A stretch of DNA of 8,194 bases from Cytophagales bacterium (GTDB taxonomy: Bacteria > Bacteroidota > Bacteroidia > Cytophagales > UBA9547): contig JANYCH010000041.1 of assembly GCA_025360395.1 (NCBI GenBank), positions 1 through 8,194 of the forward strand, given 5' to 3'. Below, in pieces: positions 5,613-8,194 of the stretch. The position numbers were made by a program, and so were the translations under genes. Every line of letters starts with the position of its first letter. The stretch's first letter is position 1. The notes beneath the pieces are model-generated. The model worked only from the letters and a program-made list of their open reading frames with translations. It was not told the DNA's origin and did no database searches.

Positions 5613-7451
5613 TTATTCTACTGTCACTGACTTTGCAAGGTTCCTTGGCTGGTCTACATTACAGCCTCTCATAACAGCAATATGGTAGGAGAGAAGCTGT
5701 AAAGGAATTACAGTCAATAAAGGTTTGAGGATAGCAGATGCATTCGGTATTTCTAATACATAGTCTGCCATTTTAGGAATTTCTGTATCACCTTCTGTGA
5801 TAATTGCAATTACTTTTCCTTTCCTGGCTTTAACTTCCTGAATATTTGAAACTACTTTTTCATAGGAATTATCCTGAATGGCTATTACTACAACAGGCAT
5901 TTCAGCATCTATTAAGGCAATAGGGCCATGTTTCATTTCTGCAGCAGGATATCCTTCTGCATGAATATAGGAGATCTCTTTTAGTTTTAAAGCTCCTTCA
6001 AGTGCGACAGGGAAATTATAGCCCCTTCCTAAATAAAGAAAGTTTTTAGAATCTTTAAAATCCTTTGCCAGCAATTCTATCTTTGCGTTACTTGAAAGGA
6101 TCCTCGATACCTTAGCGGGGATATTATTTAGGTCCACAAGAATTTCCATAAATTTACTTTCGGAAATAGTACCTTTTTTACGGGCAATCGCCAAGGCCAT
6201 CATAATGAGTACTGTAACCTGCGAGGTAAATGCTTTTGTACTGGCAACACCTATTTCCGGACCTGCATGCAGGTAAGCACCGCCATGGGTTGCCCGTGCT
6301 ATAGATGAACCTACTACATTACAAACTCCTAATATTATGGCTCCCTTTGATTTTGCCAGTTCTATGGCGGCGAGTGTGTCTGCAGTTTCGCCTGATTGTG
6401 ATATAGCAATTACTACGTCTTCTTCTGAGATAATGGGGTTCCTGTATCGAAATTCTGAAGCGTATTCAACTTCTACCGGAATACGGGTCAAATCCTCAAA
6501 TATATATTCAGCAACCAACCCGGCATGCCAGGAGGTTCCGCAGCCAATAAAAATGATCCTTTTAGCGTTGACCAGCTTGTTCATATACTGGCGGAGCCCG
6601 CCAAGTATTACTTCTCCACTTTCCAGGTTTATCCTTCCACGCATTGAATCCTTAATAGAATTCGGCTGTTCAAAAATTTCTTTAAGCATAAAATGCTCAT
6701 AGCCACCTTTTTCTATTGATTCAAGGGAAAGCTCAAGTGTTTGAATATAAGGTGTGGAAGAAATATCTTCTACCGTCCTGATTGTGAGTTCATTATCTTT
6801 GATTAAAGCAATCTCATAGTCGTTCAGGTAGACTACTTCATTAGTGTATTCAATAATAGGCGAAGCATCAGAAGCAATAAAAAATTCTCCCTGGCCAATG
6901 CCAATTACAAGCGGACTACCCTTTCTGGCTGCTATTAATTGGTTTGAATGTTCTTTAGAAATAATTACAATGGCATATGCACCAACAACTTTAGTCAATG
7001 CTAGTCTTACTGCTTCTTCCAGGGAGCATTTCTCATGTAACCAAATATCCTCAATAAAATGAATAAGGACTTCAGAATCAGTATCACTTAAAAATACATG
7101 ACCTTTGTTGATTAAGTCTTTTTTTAGTGCTGAATAGTTTTCTATAATGCCGTTGTGAATAATAGCAAGATTTCCTGACGCAGAATAATGAGGATGAGCA
7201 TTGCTGTCGTTAGGTTCACCATGGGTTGCCCATCTGGTATGCCCAATTCCTATATGGCTGTTGAGATTGACTTCCTTTTCTAAAATGGCTTCAAGCTCTG
7301 ATACCTTCCCTTTTTTTTTGTAAACATCAAGACCTTCGCTTATGAGTGCTATTCCTGCACTGTCATAACCCCGGTATTCCAGACGTTTAAGACCTTTTAT
7401 TAAAATAGGGGCAGCATCTCTGCTTCCCACATATCCTACTATACCACACAT
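5613..7451 (-). CDS. glmS: Glutamine--fructose-6-phosphate aminotransferase (isomerizing), GlmS
   Basis: GlmS converts fructose-6-phosphate and glutamine into glucosamine-6-phosphate, the first step towards UDP-N-acetylglucosamine for peptidoglycan and lipopolysaccharide; it is cytoplasmic. The 612 residues match the usual length (E. coli 609). The N-terminal glutaminase domain starts MCGIVGYVG, with Cys2 exposed as nucleophile after Met removal, followed by HTRWATHG (71-78), HNGIIENY (99-106) and DTDSE (123-127). Two sugar isomerase (SIS) domains follow, about 290-425 and 460-600, with SQSGETADT (351-359), STKAFTSQ (404-411) and KEIS (491-494). The C-terminus DQPRNLAKSVTVE carries the fructose-phosphate Schiff-base lysine (K607). 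All key residues are present. It sits 23 bases downstream of the DUF4270 gene, so the two are probably one operon; there is no room for a glmS ribozyme. A run of nine A residues encodes K46-K48 region lysines. Confidence 0.98.
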   Translation of the reverse strand: MCGIVGYVGSRDAAPILIKGLKRLEYRGYDSAGIALISEGLDVYKKKGKVSELEAILEKEVNLNSHIGIGHTRWATHGEPNDSNAHPHYSASGNLAIIHNGIIENYSALKKDLINKGHVFLSDTDSEVLIHFIEDIWLHEKCSLEEAVRLALTKVVGAYAIVIISKEHSNQLIAARKGSPLVIGIGQGEFFIASDASPIIEYTNEVVYLNDYEIALIKDNELTIRTVEDISSTPYIQTLELSLESIEKGGYEHFMLKEIFEQPNSIKDSMRGRINLESGEVILGGLRQYMNKLVNAKRIIFIGCGTSWHAGLVAEYIFEDLTRIPVEVEYASEFRYRNPIISEEDVVIAISQSGETADTLAAIELAKSKGAIILGVCNVVGSSIARATHGGAYLHAGPEIGVASTKAFTSQVTVLIMMALAIARKKGTISESKFMEILVDLNNIPAKVSRILSSNAKIELLAKDFKDSKNFLYLGRGYNFPVALEGALKLKEISYIHAEGYPAAEMKHGPIALIDAEMPVVVIAIQDNSYEKVVSNIQEVKARKGKVIAIITEGDTEIPKMADYVLEIPNASAILKPLLTVIPLQLLSYHIAVMRGCNVDQPRNLAKSVTVE

Positions 7452-7474
7452 ATTATCTTATTTGGTATGAAAAT

Positions 7475-8194
7475 CTATTTAACTATTTTATTGTAGTAAA
7501 CAACAAATTGAATTTTATTACCCGAACTACTGCCTTTTAGAAAGGAATAGGTAAAGGGCGATTGAGTGAAAAAAGTATTGGTTACTGTTGTAGAAGTCTC
7601 TGCAACTATAAGTGGATTATTTACAAGCTTTCCAATATTGATATCTTTTACATGTAAACTATAAGGAAAATTAAACCTGCTGAATGTATTATTATAGCCT
7701 AAATAAAGTTCATTTCCTTTTGTGTTAAGTGGGGCGGCTAAATACCCCTGATTTATATAAAACTCCGATTGCACGATTTTCTTGTCAGGTAGCCTGTTGC
7801 CCACAGCATCAGTTTCATACATATAAATTGCAGGGAAAACAGTATTCACATCTTGTTGAAAATTATTTGATGACGGTATTAAAAAGGATGCCTCTGTAAC
7901 AATATAACTGCCTTTGGTTTTTGCTAAAAAAGAATTAAGCCCTAGGATAGAAATACGTGTACCTATACCAAGCATGTCATTTAAATAAGCAGTTGGATTG
8001 GTTTTATTGCTCAATATCAGATCTGTATTGCCAGTTGCTTTTGAGAATCTAGGTGAAGTAGATTTAACATAAATTGTCCTGTTATTAAGGTTACTGTCTG
8101 CAATAATTGTAATGCTAAAACCAGTTTCTCCTGTATTTAAACCAATTGCGAAAGCACTTTCATTTTGGGTTGTTAATGCTAATCCATTAAATAC
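7475..8194 (-). CDS. DUF4270 family protein (5' partial)
   Basis: The minus-strand frame is open from the right edge of the window to a TAG at 7475-7477, giving the last 239 residues; a TTG at 8014 is not a real start because the frame and the homology continue upstream. The visible part begins VFNGLALTT, includes AIGLNTGETGFSI, GSYIVTEASFLIP, INQGYL, LHVKDI and FTYSFLKG, and ends FVVYYNKIVK. This beta-rich, Thr/Ser/Asn-rich pattern and the position directly before glmS fit DUF4270, a Bacteroidota family whose members are usually secreted lipoproteins of about 400-550 residues. Function is unknown. The signal peptide and lipobox, if present, lie outside the window. From memory of other Bacteroidota genomes a glycogen synthase gene often precedes this family, which would lie further right here. 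Confidence 0.78.
   Translation of the reverse strand, partial: VFNGLALTTQNESAFAIGLNTGETGFSITIIADSNLNNRTIYVKSTSPRFSKATGNTDLILSNKTNPTAYLNDMLGIGTRISILGLNSFLAKTKGSYIVTEASFLIPSSNNFQQDVNTVFPAIYMYETDAVGNRLPDKKIVQSEFYINQGYLAAPLNTKGNELYLGYNNTFSRFNFPYSLHVKDINIGKLVNNPLIVAETSTTVTNTFFTQSPFTYSFLKGSSSGNKIQFVVYYNKIVK

Noticed and set aside
6337..7062. Two plus-strand open frames inside glmS (6337-6702 and 6844-7062)
   Set aside because: Antisense shadows of glmS, which is intact and unmistakable.
7452..7474. A glmS ribozyme or riboswitch upstream of glmS
   Set aside because: Only 23 bases separate glmS from the preceding coding region; the ribozyme needs far more and is mainly known from Gram-positive bacteria.
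7475..8014. A 179-residue protein starting at TTG 8014
   Set aside because: The frame continues without a stop to the right edge of the window, and the upstream residues (including VFNGLALTT) fit the same family.

Overview
The window comes from an AT-rich member of the Bacteroidota, most likely a Cytophagales/Chitinophagales-type organism. Three things point there: a DUF4270 protein, a family largely confined to this phylum, directly upstream of glmS; a short alpha-glucan phosphorylase homologue of Bacteroidota type; and gene starts without clear Shine-Dalgarno sequences. Genus-level placement is not possible from the sequence alone.

Layout from left to right. (1) Positions 2-1212, plus strand, are the end of a polysaccharide or nucleotide-sugar cluster: a cupin of the FdtA/WxcM family, cut by the window edge, then a FemAB-like GNAT acyltransferase that overlaps it by one base. 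(2) Positions 1297-4378, minus strand, hold a short-form alpha-glucan phosphorylase homologue and, 97 bases downstream of it, a secreted two-LysM protein with an unrecognised C-terminal domain. (3) Positions 4379-4579 are a divergent intergenic region with a perfect 10-bp inverted repeat. (4) Positions 4580-5539, plus strand, encode a luciferase-like flavin oxidoreductase of the type resembling F420-dependent glucose-6-phosphate dehydrogenase. (5) Positions 5559-5600 form a long hairpin between convergent genes, a probable bidirectional terminator. (6) Positions 5613-8194, minus strand, carry glmS and, just upstream of it, a DUF4270 protein cut by the right edge.

Functionally this is mostly cell-envelope and carbohydrate housekeeping. 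GlmS makes glucosamine-6-phosphate for peptidoglycan and lipopolysaccharide. The cupin/GNAT pair probably modifies an activated sugar for a surface glycan. The LysM protein probably binds peptidoglycan. The phosphorylase homologue belongs to storage-glucan metabolism by family.

I see no mobile element, CRISPR array, defence island or RNA gene, and nothing that amounts to a new multi-gene system. The most notable single observation is that the phosphorylase homologue has serine (residue 453) where the family has its pyridoxal-phosphate lysine, with other family motifs also altered. The inverted repeat at 4491-4530 and the lost second histidine of the cupin motif are the next most worthwhile leads.
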